DNA of 64,000 nt, from contig NZ_JACJIM010000001.1 in the NCBI RefSeq assembly GCF_014138435.1, forward strand, positions 1 through 64,000, read 5' to 3'. Position numbers and translations under genes: made by a program. Each line of letters opens with the position of its first letter. Positions within the stretch are counted from its first letter, which is position 1. Under the pieces are notes generated by a model. It was not told where the DNA came from, searched no databases, and saw only the letters and a list, made by a program, of their open reading frames with translations. Below, one piece after another: positions 36,411 to 45,951 of the stretch. The DNA comes from Methylobacterium fujisawaense (GTDB lineage: Bacteria; Pseudomonadota; Alphaproteobacteria; Rhizobiales; Beijerinckiaceae).

Positions 36411-38120
36411 ATGCCCGAGACCCTCGATATCCGCGTCCCCGATCTCGGGGATTACGCCGACGTGCCCGTCATCGAGATCCCGGTGGCGCCCGGCCAGCCG
36501 GTCGCCAAGGACCAGACCCTGCTGGTGGTCGAATCCGACAAGGCGACGCTGGACATCCCCTCCCCGGCGGCGGGCCGCCTCGTGGAGATGCTGGTCGGCC
36601 TCGGAGACAGGGTCTCGGCTGGCACTCTCGTCGCCCGCCTCACGGTGGAGGCGCCCGAGGTGCGCACCGAGCCGGCACCTGTGCCGGCCCCCGCCGCGCC
36701 GCCACCGAAGCGGCAGGCGGAGGCGGGCTGCGACCTCCTGGTGATCGGCGGCGGACCGGGCGGCTACTCGGCCGCCTTCCGGGCCGCCGATCTCGGGCAG
36801 CGGGTGATCCTGGTGGAGCGTGACGCGACCCTCGGCGGCGTCTGCCTCAACGTGGGCTGCATTCCCTCGAAGGCGCTGCTCCACGTGGCTGCGGTGACCG
36901 AGGAGGCCGTCCGGCTGGCCGCGCACGGGATCAGCTTCGGCGCACCGACGGTCGACCTGGAAAAGCTCCGGAGCTTCAAGGCCGGCACCGTCCGGCGCCT
37001 CACCGACGGGCTCGCCCAGATGGCGCGCCAGCGCAAGGTCGAGGTGATCCGCGGGACCGCACGCTTCACGGGCCCGAGCGCGGTCTCGGTGGCGCTGCAT
37101 GGTGGCGACACGCGCGACGTCACCTTCGCCAGCGCCATCGTGGCCGCGGGCTCGTCGCCGGTGGCCCTGGCGATGCTGCCGGACGATCCCCGCATCGTGG
37201 ATTCCACGGGGGCGCTGGAGCTGCCCTTTGTGCCGCGCCGGTTGCTGGTGATCGGCGGTGGCATCATCGGCCTGGAGATGGCGACCGTCTACAGCGCACT
37301 GGGCGCCCGGGTCGACGTGGTCGAACGCCTGCCGAACCTGCTGGAGGGCGTCGACCGAGATCTCGTGGCGGTCTGGACGAAGCGGAACGCGCACCGCTTC
37401 GACCGGATCCGCACGGGTACGGAGGTGATGGCGGCAGAGGCGACACCGGAGGGCATCGCCGTATCTATCGCTGGCGAGGCCGAGCCGCAGACCTACGACC
37501 TCGTGCTCCAGGCCGCGGGGCGTCGTCCGAACGGCGCGAACCTGGGCCTCGACGCCGCCGGCGTGGTGCTGGATGGCGGCTTCGTGCCCGTGGACGCGCA
37601 GATGCGGACCAACGTGCCGCATATTCTCGCCATCGGTGATCTCGTCGGGCAGCCAATGCTCGCCCACAAGGCCGTCCACCAGGGGCACGTGGCCGCCGAG
37701 GTGGCCGCCGGCCACAAGGCCGGCTTCGATGCCGCCGTGATCCCCTCGGTGGCCTACACCGATCCCGAGATCGCCTGGGTGGGCCTGACGGAAACGGCGG
37801 CCAAGGCCTCGGGGCGGGCCGTGGAGGTCGCCCGCTTCCCCTGGGCGGCCTCGGGCCGGGCCATCGCCAACGGCGCCGATTACGGTCTGACGAAGCTGCT
37901 GTTCGATGCGCAGACCAAGCGCGTTGTCGGCGGCGCCATCGTCGGCCCGAGCGCGGGCGACATGATCGGCGAGGTCGCGCTGGGAATCGAGATGGGCGCC
38001 GATGCCACCGACATCGCCCGGACCATCCATCCCCATCCGACCCTCGGCGAGACGATCGGCCTCGCGGCCGAAGCCGGCCTCGGGCTCTGCACCGACCTGC
38101 CGCCGGTCGGGCGCCGGTAG
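36411..38120 (+). CDS. lpdA: Dihydrolipoamide dehydrogenase with N-terminal lipoyl domain (E3)
   Basis: Reoxidises dihydrolipoamide with FAD and NAD+. 569 aa from ATG 36411. An extra lipoyl domain occupies residues about 3-82 (lipoyl Lys in VVESDKATLDIPSPAAG), then a short Pro/Ala linker. The FAD motif is VIGGGPGGYSAAFRAAD, the redox disulfide is in GGVCLNVGCIPSKALLHVA, the NAD motif is LVIGGGIIGLEMATVYSALG, and the C-terminal His-Pro is in IHPHPTLGET. Lipoyl-E3 fusions accompany homodimeric AceE in beta- and gammaproteobacteria. Confidence 0.95.
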   Translation: MPETLDIRVPDLGDYADVPVIEIPVAPGQPVAKDQTLLVVESDKATLDIPSPAAGRLVEMLVGLGDRVSAGTLVARLTVEAPEVRTEPAPVPAPAAPPPKRQAEAGCDLLVIGGGPGGYSAAFRAADLGQRVILVERDATLGGVCLNVGCIPSKALLHVAAVTEEAVRLAAHGISFGAPTVDLEKLRSFKAGTVRRLTDGLAQMARQRKVEVIRGTARFTGPSAVSVALHGGDTRDVTFASAIVAAGSSPVALAMLPDDPRIVDSTGALELPFVPRRLLVIGGGIIGLEMATVYSALGARVDVVERLPNLLEGVDRDLVAVWTKRNAHRFDRIRTGTEVMAAEATPEGIAVSIAGEAEPQTYDLVLQAAGRRPNGANLGLDAAGVVLDGGFVPVDAQMRTNVPHILAIGDLVGQPMLAHKAVHQGHVAAEVAAGHKAGFDAAVIPSVAYTDPEIAWVGLTETAAKASGRAVEVARFPWAASGRAIANGADYGLTKLLFDAQTKRVVGGAIVGPSAGDMIGEVALGIEMGADATDIARTIHPHPTLGETIGLAAEAGLGLCTDLPPVGRR

Positions 38121-38308
38121 GGTCATCTTCGCCAGGGGACGGGTCCGCCAGGCGGCGGGCAGCTCGACGGATGGACGCGTCTTGTATAGATCTTGGCCCG
38201 CGTCGCCGACTCGGCCAGGAAATAGCCCGGTCAGCACGTTCTGCCGGGCCTCGACGCCGCGGCGATCGGCGAAGACCTGGTATTTCGACTGGGAGGACAT
38301 GGCTCGAG

Positions 38309-39046
38309 ATGCTGTGGCACACCGGAAAGTCTTTCCGCCATGCCCTCTGTATTTCGCCATACTTGGCACGGGATCGATCGACGCGCGACGGCCATCGAAC
38401 CCGGCAGCCCGCATTCCGCCGGTGGGCGCTGCGCGTGGCTCTGGCGGCGCTTGTCCCGATGACCGGGTCGCCAAGTTCTGCGCGCGATGGGGCGTCCGTG
38501 TCCGGTCCTGCCGCCGCGCCGGCGCCGGCTGAAAGCCCGCAGGCGCTCATCGCCTCGCTGCGGAGCCGCATTCTCGCGGCTCACAGCGCGACCTTCGCCC
38601 TCGAGAGCTGGTGTGCCGACCACAAGCTTGCGGGGGATCCTCACCTCGTCGCCGAGCGGATACCGGTGGCAGACAAGCCTCTGACGGCGGTGCAGCGGGC
38701 GCGGCTGGCGATCGGGCCGGACGAGCCCGTGCGCTATCGCCGGGTCCGCCTCGCCTGCGGCGACCGCGTCCTGTCGGAAGCGGACAATTGGTATGTGCCC
38801 GCACGCCTCACGCCGGAGATGAACGCGACGCTGGACAGCACGCGGACGCCCTTCGGCCGGGTCGTGCGGCCCCTCGCCCCGGTTCGCGACACCGTCGCGG
38901 TTCGCGCGCCGGACCAGCGCACGGATCCGGGCCCCGACGATCCGCTCTTCGAGATCGATGCCGTGCTCTCGACTGCCGCCGGCGAGCCGTTCTGCGAGGT
39001 GGTCGAGACTTATCTGGGCAGTGCGCTGCCCCGAGCATCGCGCTAA
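38309..39046 (+). CDS. Secreted protein, possible chorismate-lyase-like (UbiC/UTRA) fold
   Basis: 245 aa if started at ATG 38309, but the true start is uncertain. The frame is open back to 38171, and a signal-like segment RRWALRVALAALVPMTGSPS precedes the mature domain. The conserved-looking core is YRRVRLACGDRVLSEADNWY, VPARLTPEMNATLDSTRTPF, GRVVRPL and FEIDAVLSTAAGEPFCEVVE. 'R.V.L..GD..LSEA.NWYVP..L...M...L..T..PFG' is reminiscent of the chorismate lyase/UTRA fold. A periplasmic location argues against chorismate lyase activity. The 188 bases upstream hold nothing I can identify. Confidence 0.55.
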   Translation: MLWHTGKSFRHALCISPYLARDRSTRDGHRTRQPAFRRWALRVALAALVPMTGSPSSARDGASVSGPAAAPAPAESPQALIASLRSRILAAHSATFALESWCADHKLAGDPHLVAERIPVADKPLTAVQRARLAIGPDEPVRYRRVRLACGDRVLSEADNWYVPARLTPEMNATLDSTRTPFGRVVRPLAPVRDTVAVRAPDQRTDPGPDDPLFEIDAVLSTAAGEPFCEVVETYLGSALPRASR

Positions 39047-39082
39047 GTACCCATCCGCATTCTGGACAGGAGAGGACCAGGG

Positions 39083-39493
39083 ATGGGTTCGAGGCTTCGT
39101 CGCTCGATTCTGACACTGCTCGCGATGGGCACGGCGTGCGGTCCGGTTCTGGCGGCCGACCCGGCTGGCTTCTGGCTCACGGAGACCGGCAGCTCCCGCG
39201 TTCGGATCACGCCCTGCGGGAGCGGCTTCTGCGGGACGATTGTCAGCGCACCGGGGAAGGGACTCGACGCGAAGAACCCGGATCCGGCCTTGCGCGGTCG
39301 CAGCGTCGTGGGCGTTCAGATCCTCGACGCGCGTCAACCCCAAGGCGGCGGCTACTCGGGTTCCCTCTACAATCCGAACGACGGCAAGACCTATTCCGGT
39401 TCGCTGAAGCTCACGGGCCCGGATACGCTCGAAGTCTCAGGTTGCGTGATGAGCGTATTCTGCAAGCAGCAGACCTGGACGCGCGTCAAATAA
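39083..39493 (+). CDS. DUF2147-family secreted protein
   Basis: 136 aa from ATG 39083 with GGAGAGG upstream. Signal peptide RRSILTLLAMGTACGPVLAA. The mature protein matches the DUF2147 pattern: DPAGFWLTETGSSRVRITPC, GSGFCGTIVSAP, the loop GGGYSGSLYNPNDGKTYSGS, and DTLEVSGCVMSVFCKQQTW. DUF2147 is a lipocalin-like periplasmic fold with unknown ligand. It has six cysteines if that in the signal peptide is counted. Confidence 0.85.
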   Translation: MGSRLRRSILTLLAMGTACGPVLAADPAGFWLTETGSSRVRITPCGSGFCGTIVSAPGKGLDAKNPDPALRGRSVVGVQILDARQPQGGGYSGSLYNPNDGKTYSGSLKLTGPDTLEVSGCVMSVFCKQQTWTRVK

Positions 39494-39925
39494 CCGAGGC
39501 CCCCGCAGGCCGGCGCCGGCGCTGCAACGATGCAGGATCGGGTCTGCGCCGCTGAGGTCGCGTGGGTCAGAAACCGAAACGGGGGCTTCGTGACCCAGCC
39601 CCTCCTCGCCCGCCTCGTTGGCCTGCCCGCCCTCGCGCCGGACCCAGTCCAGGCACAGTCGCGCCCGCGCCTCGGGCGTTGTGAGTAAGCAGAGCGACGC
39701 TACCGGTAACGCCGCGACCGGGACCTACTGCCCGACCAATCGTCTGGGCGACAGGATGGCGACCGATCTGGCCGCAGCGGGCAACGCCAATCCCCCGTCG
39801 CGGGCGACACCGCAGGGCGGCGGCGTCGGCGGAAACACGTAAGCCGCCGAGGGCGGGACCCCGACCATCCCGCCGCTCGCCTCCACGGCCGCACCGGAGA
39901 CGGCGCGGTTCCTTGCGGGCGCGTC
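39494..39925. other. Intergenic region, only weak frames
   Basis: A short plus-strand frame from GTG 39681 to 39842 (VSKQSDATGNAATGTYCPTN and on) and a minus-strand stretch reading ARARLCLDWVRREGG have some coding flavour. Neither has a ribosome site or a recognisable family. I regard the region as non-coding or decayed. Confidence 0.4.
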
Positions 39926-42607
39926 TCAGGCCGCTTCGGTGAGAGCCTGCGCGATGGCGTCAAGGGCGGCCTCGGCTCCGGCTCCGTTCGGCCCGCCGGC
40001 CTGCGCCATGTCGCGCCGGCCGCCGCCTCCCTTGCCGCCGAGCGCGCCCGCTCCAGCCCGCACGAGCCCGACGGCATCGTAGCGACCGGTCAGGTCGTCG
40101 GTGACGCCAACGACCAGACCCGCCTTGCCGTCCGGCGCGACGCCGACCACCGCCACGATGCCGGAGCCCAGACGCTTCTTCTCCTCATCGACGATCGGCT
40201 TGAGGTCGCGCATGTCGAGCCCTTCCACCACCGAACGGCGGAAGGCCACGCCGCCGATCTCAGTTTGCTGAGCGCCCGAGCCCGGACCACCCTCGCCGCC
40301 CATGGCGAGCTTCCGGCGGGTCTCGGCCAGTTCGCGCTCAAGGCGCCGCCGATCCTCCACCAGTGACGTCAGACGATCGGGCGCCTCGGAGACCGGAGCC
40401 TTGAGAATGCCGGCCAGCGCCGCCAGGGTCCGGGCCTCCTCGGCCCGATGATGACGCGCCGCGTCGGCCGTAAGAGCCTCGATCCGGCGCACGCCGGCCC
40501 CCACCGCGCTCTCGCCCACGATGGTGATCGCTCCGATGTCGCCGGTGCGCCCGGCGTGGGTGCCGCCGCACAGTTCGACCGAGAAGGTCTTCGGCCGGCC
40601 CTGCGCGGCCTCCTCGTCGCCGATGGGCATCCCCATCGAGACCACCCGCACCTCGTCGCCGTACTTCTCGCCGAACAGCGCCCTGGCGCCCGACGCGATG
40701 GCGTCGTCCACGGCCATCAGCTTGGTCACGACAGGCGCGTTCTGCAGCAGCACGGCGTTGGCGATGTCCTCCACCCGAACGAGTTCATCCGCCTCGATGG
40801 GCTTCGGGTGGCTGATGTCGAAACGCAGACGATCGGGGCTCACGAGCGAGCCCTTCTGCGCGACGTGATCGCCCAGCACCTGCCGCAGAGCCTCATGCAG
40901 CAGATGGGTCGCCGAGTGGTTGGCCCGGATCGCCTTGCGGCGGACATGGTCGACCTTGAGCTCCACCGGCTGGTCGAGGCCCAAGCTTCCCTCCTCCACG
41001 GTCACGTGGTGGACGAAGAGGTCGCCGAGCTTCTTCTGGGTGTCGGTCACCCGCACCCGCACGCCCGGCGCCAGGATCAGGCCGGTATCGCCGACCTGGC
41101 CGCCCGATTCCCCGTAGAACGGCGTCTGGTTGACGAGGACGAGGCCGGTCTGGCCGGCGTCGAGGCTCTGTACCTCGGCGCCGTCGCGCAGCAGCGCCGT
41201 GACGATGCCCTCGGCCGTCTCGGTCTCATAGCCCAGGAACTCGGTGGCACCGACGCGCTCGCGCAGGCCGAACCACACCGTCTCGGTGGCCGCCTCGCCC
41301 GAGCCCTTCCAGGCCTCGCGGGCCGCCTGCTTCTGACGCTGCATCGCCGCCGAGAAGGCGTCGGTATCGACGCCGATGCCACGGGCCTTCAGGGCGTCCT
41401 GCGTCAGGTCGAGGGGGAAGCCGTAGGTATCGTAAAGGGTGAACGCGGTCTCGCCGGAGAGCTTGTCGCCCTGCTTGAGATCGCGGCTCTCGGCGTCGAG
41501 GATCGACAGGCCCCGCTCGAGGGTGCGGCGGAAGCGGGTCTCCTCCAGCTTCAGGGTCTCGGCGATCAGGCTCTCGGCCCGCATCAACTCCGGATAGGCT
41601 TGGCCCATCTCGCGCACCAGCGTCGGGACGAGGCGGAACATGGTGGGCTCGCGGGCGCCCAGGATCTCGGCGTGGCGCATGGCGCGGCGCATGATCCGGC
41701 GCAGCACGTAGCCGCGCCCTTCGTTACCGGGCAGCACGCCGTCGGCCACCAGGAAGGAGGCCGCCCGCAGGTGGTCGGCGATCACCCGGTAGGATGCGAG
41801 CGTCGCCGGCTCCGGCGCCCGCGACACGGCGTGGGCCACGGCGTCGATGAGGGCGCGGAACAGGTCGGTGTCGTAGTTCGAGTGGACGCCCTGGAGGATC
41901 GCCGCCATGCGCTCCAGGCCCATGCCGGTGTCGATCGACGGCCGCGGCAGCGGGTTGCGGACGCCCGGCTCCAGCTGCTCGTACTGCATGAACACGAGGT
42001 TCCAGAACTCCAGGAACCGGTCGCCGTCCTCGTCCGGAGAGCCGGGCGGCCCGCCCTGCAGCGCCGGCCCCTGGTCGATGAAGATCTCCGAGCAGGGACC
42101 GCAGGGGCCGGTATCGCCCATCTGCCAGAAATTGTCGGAGGTCCCGATCCGGATGATCTTCTCGTCCGGGAAGCCGGCGATCTTCTTCCACAGGCCGGCG
42201 GCCTCGTCGTCGTCGGCGTAGACGGTGACGAGGAGCCTGTCGGACTTGAGGCCGAATTCCTTCGTGATCAGGGTCCAGGCCAGCTCGATCGCCCGGTCCT
42301 TGAAGTAGTCGCCAAACGAGAAGTTGCCGAGCATCTCGAAGAAGGTGTGGTGACGGGCCGTGTACCCGACATTGTCGAGGTCGTTGTGCTTGCCGCCGGC
42401 CCGCACGCATTTCTGCGCCGTCGTCGCCCGGTCGTAGGCGCGCTTCTCCATCCCCGTGAAGACGTTCTTGAACTGCACCATGCCGGCGTTCGTGAACATG
42501 AGCGTCGGATCGTTCTTCGGCACGAGGCTCGAGGAGGGCACGACCTCGTGTCCCGCCTTGGCGAAGTAGTCGAGGAAGGTCGACCGGATCTCGTTGACGC
42601 CGCTCAT
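39926..42607 (-). CDS. alaS: Alanyl-tRNA synthetase
   Basis: Charges tRNA-Ala. 893 aa from ATG 42607. The class II catalytic core starts [20 protein letters not shown] and contains [20 protein letters not shown] and [20 protein letters not shown]. The editing domain has the HxxxH motif [20 protein letters not shown] and the zinc Cys/His in [17 protein letters not shown]. The C-Ala domain ends with the Gly-rich [19 protein letters not shown]. Full length and intact. Confidence 0.98.
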   Translation of the reverse strand: MSGVNEIRSTFLDYFAKAGHEVVPSSSLVPKNDPTLMFTNAGMVQFKNVFTGMEKRAYDRATTAQKCVRAGGKHNDLDNVGYTARHHTFFEMLGNFSFGDYFKDRAIELAWTLITKEFGLKSDRLLVTVYADDDEAAGLWKKIAGFPDEKIIRIGTSDNFWQMGDTGPCGPCSEIFIDQGPALQGGPPGSPDEDGDRFLEFWNLVFMQYEQLEPGVRNPLPRPSIDTGMGLERMAAILQGVHSNYDTDLFRALIDAVAHAVSRAPEPATLASYRVIADHLRAASFLVADGVLPGNEGRGYVLRRIMRRAMRHAEILGAREPTMFRLVPTLVREMGQAYPELMRAESLIAETLKLEETRFRRTLERGLSILDAESRDLKQGDKLSGETAFTLYDTYGFPLDLTQDALKARGIGVDTDAFSAAMQRQKQAAREAWKGSGEAATETVWFGLRERVGATEFLGYETETAEGIVTALLRDGAEVQSLDAGQTGLVLVNQTPFYGESGGQVGDTGLILAPGVRVRVTDTQKKLGDLFVHHVTVEEGSLGLDQPVELKVDHVRRKAIRANHSATHLLHEALRQVLGDHVAQKGSLVSPDRLRFDISHPKPIEADELVRVEDIANAVLLQNAPVVTKLMAVDDAIASGARALFGEKYGDEVRVVSMGMPIGDEEAAQGRPKTFSVELCGGTHAGRTGDIGAITIVGESAVGAGVRRIEALTADAARHHRAEEARTLAALAGILKAPVSEAPDRLTSLVEDRRRLERELAETRRKLAMGGEGGPGSGAQQTEIGGVAFRRSVVEGLDMRDLKPIVDEEKKRLGSGIVAVVGVAPDGKAGLVVGVTDDLTGRYDAVGLVRAGAGALGGKGGGGRRDMAQAGGPNGAGAEAALDAIAQALTEAA

Positions 42608-42836
42608 CGGGGCTGACTCTGGCAGGACGGACGGGAAAGGGCGGCCGCGCGTCATCCGCCCGGCGCCCGCATGGCGCCCTCTTAAGGAGGGATGCCGCGC
42701 GAGTCACGGGCGGCCTGCCCCGAAATCTCCCCGGGACGCCGCAACTCGGCCACAAGCACGGCCGTGTTGTCGCCACATCTGTCAAGCGATGGTGAGTCCG
42801 TAGCGCCACAACGGCGTGTGGAGAGTCGGGATAACG

Positions 42837-44003
42837 ATGCAGGGCCGCACGGTCGGATCGCCGAGGACCATCACCGGCAAGCAGAGCCATTTCGGCTCGA
42901 ACCGCGCCGACGTGATCGCCGCACAGCCCATGCTGGGCCGTGCCCATGGCAGCCGCCCCGCGCTGTTCCGCTCGCTGCTCACCGTGTCGATGATCGCCGG
43001 CGGCCTCAGCGCCGCGCTGATCGGATCGGGCGTGGATCTCGCCAAGGTTGGCCTGTCGCCGGCCGTGTCCACGGCGGAAGCCGCTACCGAACTCCCGATG
43101 CCGCGCCCGCGCATCCACACAGTCGCCCTCACTACCGAGCTCGACCAGACGCCGCTCCGCGCCGCCTCCAGTTTCGCCCCCGTGCACGATCTCGACACCG
43201 ATCTCGGCTCCAACACGGTCGACCGCGTGTCGTACGACTTCCTTCTCTCCGAGAGCGCCGCGGGCGACCCCAACGACATTCTCGAATTCGGCCCGATGAA
43301 GATCCGGCGCCACTTGGTGCAGACGATCGTGCGGGCGGCCCAGGCCGTTCAGACCGATCCGGTGCTGCTGATGGCAGTTGCCGACAAGGAGTCGAGCTTC
43401 GTCACGGCCGTTCAGGCCAAGACTTCCTCGGCGACGGGCCTCTTCCAGTTCATTGAGCGGACCTGGCTCGGTGTGGTCCGCGACTTCGGGCCCAAATACG
43501 GGCTGGAGAAGGAGGCCGCGTCGATCACGTCCGACGCCAACGACCGGCCGGTGATCGCCGATCAGGCGGAACGCGCCCGTGTGCTGGAGCTGCGCCGCGA
43601 CCCGTACCTGTCGGCCCTGATGGCCGGCGAGATGCTGAAGCGCGACGCCGCCCGCATCGCCCTGCGCATCGGCCGCGAGCTGACCCTCGGCGAGGTCTAC
43701 CTCGCCCACTTCCTCGGGCCGGACGATGCCGGGGAATTCCTCGCCAACGTCGTGAACAAGCCGGCCGCCGCCGCGGCGGCCCTGCTCCCGGGCCCGGCCC
43801 GGGCCAACCGCTCGATCTTCTTCGCCGCCGGGCGCTTCGTCGGGCGCGGACGTCACCGCAAGCCGATGAGCCTGTCGGTGGCACAGGTCCATGAGAAGTT
43901 CGAGGCGATGATGAGCACCCGCGGCACGCGCTATCAGAACGTCCGCGAAGTGTCCGGGATCATGGCTTACGCCGACGCCGACCTGGGCCTCGCCACGCCG
44001 TAA
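42837..44003 (+). CDS. Lytic transglycosylase (SLT-type) domain protein
   Basis: 388 aa from ATG 42837. An N-terminal hydrophobic segment (LFRSLLTVSMIAGGLSAALI) acts as signal or anchor. The SLT-like domain at about residues 165-290 carries the catalytic Glu185 in AVADKESSFVTAVQAKTSSA and TGLFQFIERTWLGVVRDFGP. LTLGEVYLAHFLGPDDAGEF continues the fold. The C-terminal tail of about 60 residues is basic, then SLSVAQVHEKFEAMM. It probably cleaves peptidoglycan glycan strands in the periplasm. Confidence 0.85.
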   Translation: MQGRTVGSPRTITGKQSHFGSNRADVIAAQPMLGRAHGSRPALFRSLLTVSMIAGGLSAALIGSGVDLAKVGLSPAVSTAEAATELPMPRPRIHTVALTTELDQTPLRAASSFAPVHDLDTDLGSNTVDRVSYDFLLSESAAGDPNDILEFGPMKIRRHLVQTIVRAAQAVQTDPVLLMAVADKESSFVTAVQAKTSSATGLFQFIERTWLGVVRDFGPKYGLEKEAASITSDANDRPVIADQAERARVLELRRDPYLSALMAGEMLKRDAARIALRIGRELTLGEVYLAHFLGPDDAGEFLANVVNKPAAAAAALLPGPARANRSIFFAAGRFVGRGRHRKPMSLSVAQVHEKFEAMMSTRGTRYQNVREVSGIMAYADADLGLATP

Positions 44004-44122
44004 CGGGCGGCGGGTGCGATGCGGGATTCCCAACGTCGCGCGCAACCAGGGGCGGATTGCCGACTTTCCTCCTCAAGCGCCGCCTCCTTGAGCGGCACGA
44101 CGTTCGACTTCGGGGGAAGTCC

Positions 44123-44719
44123 TTGAAAAAGCACGGAACGAGCGCGCCCCTGCCGCTCAATGATACGCTGTCGCCAGGTATTCCTCTCGACCAGATCGGT
44201 CAGACACTGGCGTCGTTCTACGATGATCTGGTGTCCGAGGGCATGCCGGAGCACCTCGCCGCCCTGGTGCGCCGCGTCCGGCAGACCGAGGACGACAGGG
44301 TCGCCGCAGCCGGGCCGGTCGCCGTGGCGGCCGAGACCGATCCGCGGCGCGTCGCCCTCGTCGTCGAGGACGATCCCGCGATTCGGGCCTTGGCCGAGAC
44401 CCTGCTCGAAGAGACGGAACTCGACGTGGTCGGCTGCGACAGCGCCGAGGCTGCGCTGTCGGTCCTTCAGGCACGCGGCGGCGACGTCGCCCTGGTCTTC
44501 GCCGATGTCCGGCTGGCCGGCCATATGGACGGCCTCCAGCTCGCCCGCGCGGTGGCGACCTTGTGGCCGCGGGCCCGGCTGGTGATCACCTCCGGGCATG
44601 GCCTGCCGCGGCCGGAGATGCCGCCCGAAGCCGTGTTCATCGCCAAGCCCTGGCGCCCCCTGGACGTGCTGGTCGAAGCCGAGCGCGCCACTTCCGATCC
44701 GGCTCCTCCGGTCGTTTGA
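44123..44719 (+). CDS. NepR-like domain fused to a receiver (REC) domain
   Basis: 198 aa from TTG 44123 with GGGGGAAG five bases upstream; the frame extends to 44057. Residues about 20-52, IPLDQIGQTLASFYDDLVSE then GMPEHLAALVRRV, fit the anti-sigma factor NepR pattern (IGxxL-x3-YDDLVSE-x-(V/M)PxxLxxLLxxL), including the Pro. Residues 76-190 are a classical receiver: acidic pocket VEDD (81-84), phosphoacceptor Asp128 in LVFADVRLAG, the conserved Ser in VITSGHG and the Lys in FIAKPW. PhyR, the usual NepR partner, carries a sigma-like domain plus REC; here NepR-like is joined to REC. The REC call is firm; the NepR-like call is a pattern match. Confidence 0.8.
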   Translation: MKKHGTSAPLPLNDTLSPGIPLDQIGQTLASFYDDLVSEGMPEHLAALVRRVRQTEDDRVAAAGPVAVAAETDPRRVALVVEDDPAIRALAETLLEETELDVVGCDSAEAALSVLQARGGDVALVFADVRLAGHMDGLQLARAVATLWPRARLVITSGHGLPRPEMPPEAVFIAKPWRPLDVLVEAERATSDPAPPVV

Positions 44720-44938
44720 GAGCCGGCGGCCTCCCCCGAGCCCGTTCATCGTCGCTCTCGAACCATCCGGCAGAGCCCGGACGCGTCATCCGCGCCTGAC
44801 GGCAGGGCCGGGAATCCGGACGGGTCGTGAGCCCGGATCTGTGCGGGCCGTCGGACCCGTATCGTCGCTGCACGATGCGGACCGGGAAGGCCCGGCCCTT
44901 GCATGACCGCCGGTCGTGTCGGCACGAGCCGGGAGACT

Positions 44939-45874
44939 GTGACGTTGCCGATCCTGTCTGTCCGCCACCGCACGACTTACCGGTATCGACGGCCGGTCGC
45001 CTTCGGTGAGCACCGCATCATGTTCCGGCCGCGCGACAGCTACGATCAGCGGTTGATCGCGGCGACCCTCGACATCACGCCCGAACCGGCCTCCCAGCGC
45101 TGGCTGTTCGACGTGTTCGGAAATTGTGTGGCCGTCACGACCTTCGACATCCGCGCCGAAGTCCTGACCTTCGATTGCGGCATCACCCTCGACCACACGC
45201 CGGAACACGCGCCGGTGTTCCCGCTCGCACCGCACGCGACGCACTATCCGTTCGGCTACGGTGCCGAGGACATGCCGGATCTCGCCCGCTCGATCGAGCG
45301 GCAATGGCCCGACCCGCGCCACGAGGTCGATGCCTGGGCGCGAAGCTTCCTGCCGCCTCAGGGACGCATCCCCACGCAGGAATTGCTGGCCGCCATGACG
45401 CGCAGCGTACGCGCGAACTTCACCTATCTGGCCCGTGCCGAGAAGGGCGTGCAGGATCCGCTGACGACGCTGCGCACGAAGCTCGGATCGTGCCGGGACT
45501 TCGCCGTGCTGATGATGGAGGGCGTGCGCGCGCTGGGCATGGCCGCCCGGTTCGTCTCCGGATATCTCTACAATCCCCGGAACGACCGCGCCCGCCACGT
45601 GGGCGGCGGCTCCACCCATGCGTGGCTGCAGGTCTACCTGCCCGGCGCGGGCTGGGTCGAGTTCGACCCGACCAACGGCATCGTCGGCAACCGCGACCTG
45701 ATCCGCGTGGCGGTGGCCCGCGACCCCGCTCAGGCCGTTCCGCTGCACGGCTCCTTCTTCGGCCTCAGCAGCGACGATCTCGGCATGCGCGTCGATGTCA
45801 ACGTGGTGGAATTGCCCGCCGACGGGACGACGGCCCACAGCCTGCAAGGGCTGCCGCCGCCCCTCGCGCGTTGA
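44939..45874 (+). CDS. Transglutaminase-like cysteine protease-fold protein with N-terminal Tgl domain
   Basis: 311 aa from GTG 44939, which gives the family-like start VTLPILSVRHRTTYRYRRPV; an ATG at 44903 is possible. The N-terminal beta domain (about 1-100) is followed by the transglutaminase core. The catalytic triad is Cys185 (LGSCRDFAVLMMEG), His227 (GGSTHAWLQVYLPG) and Asp243 (WVEFDPTNGIVGN). No signal peptide is visible. Such paired bacterial transglutaminase proteins often occur in tandem, as here with the gene at 45952. Substrate unknown. Confidence 0.88.
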   Translation: MTLPILSVRHRTTYRYRRPVAFGEHRIMFRPRDSYDQRLIAATLDITPEPASQRWLFDVFGNCVAVTTFDIRAEVLTFDCGITLDHTPEHAPVFPLAPHATHYPFGYGAEDMPDLARSIERQWPDPRHEVDAWARSFLPPQGRIPTQELLAAMTRSVRANFTYLARAEKGVQDPLTTLRTKLGSCRDFAVLMMEGVRALGMAARFVSGYLYNPRNDRARHVGGGSTHAWLQVYLPGAGWVEFDPTNGIVGNRDLIRVAVARDPAQAVPLHGSFFGLSSDDLGMRVDVNVVELPADGTTAHSLQGLPPPLAR

Positions 45875-45951
45875 GCACGGGTGAGCATCCGGATCCGGGA
45901 CAGGCATGCGCGGCGAGTGCGCGCGGAAGGCGACAGAGCAAGGTGGCCGCG

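Noticed and set aside
38121..38308. Minus-strand stretch reading SSQSKYQVFADRRGVEARQN as a gene fragment
   Set aside because: It looks coding over about 30 residues but has no stop-to-start structure that I can separate from the antisense of lpdA, and no family match.
35982..38474. Minus-strand open frame of 830 codons across aceF and lpdA
   Set aside because: Antisense shadow of two motif-rich enzymes; the translation is His/Arg/Gly-rich with no fold.
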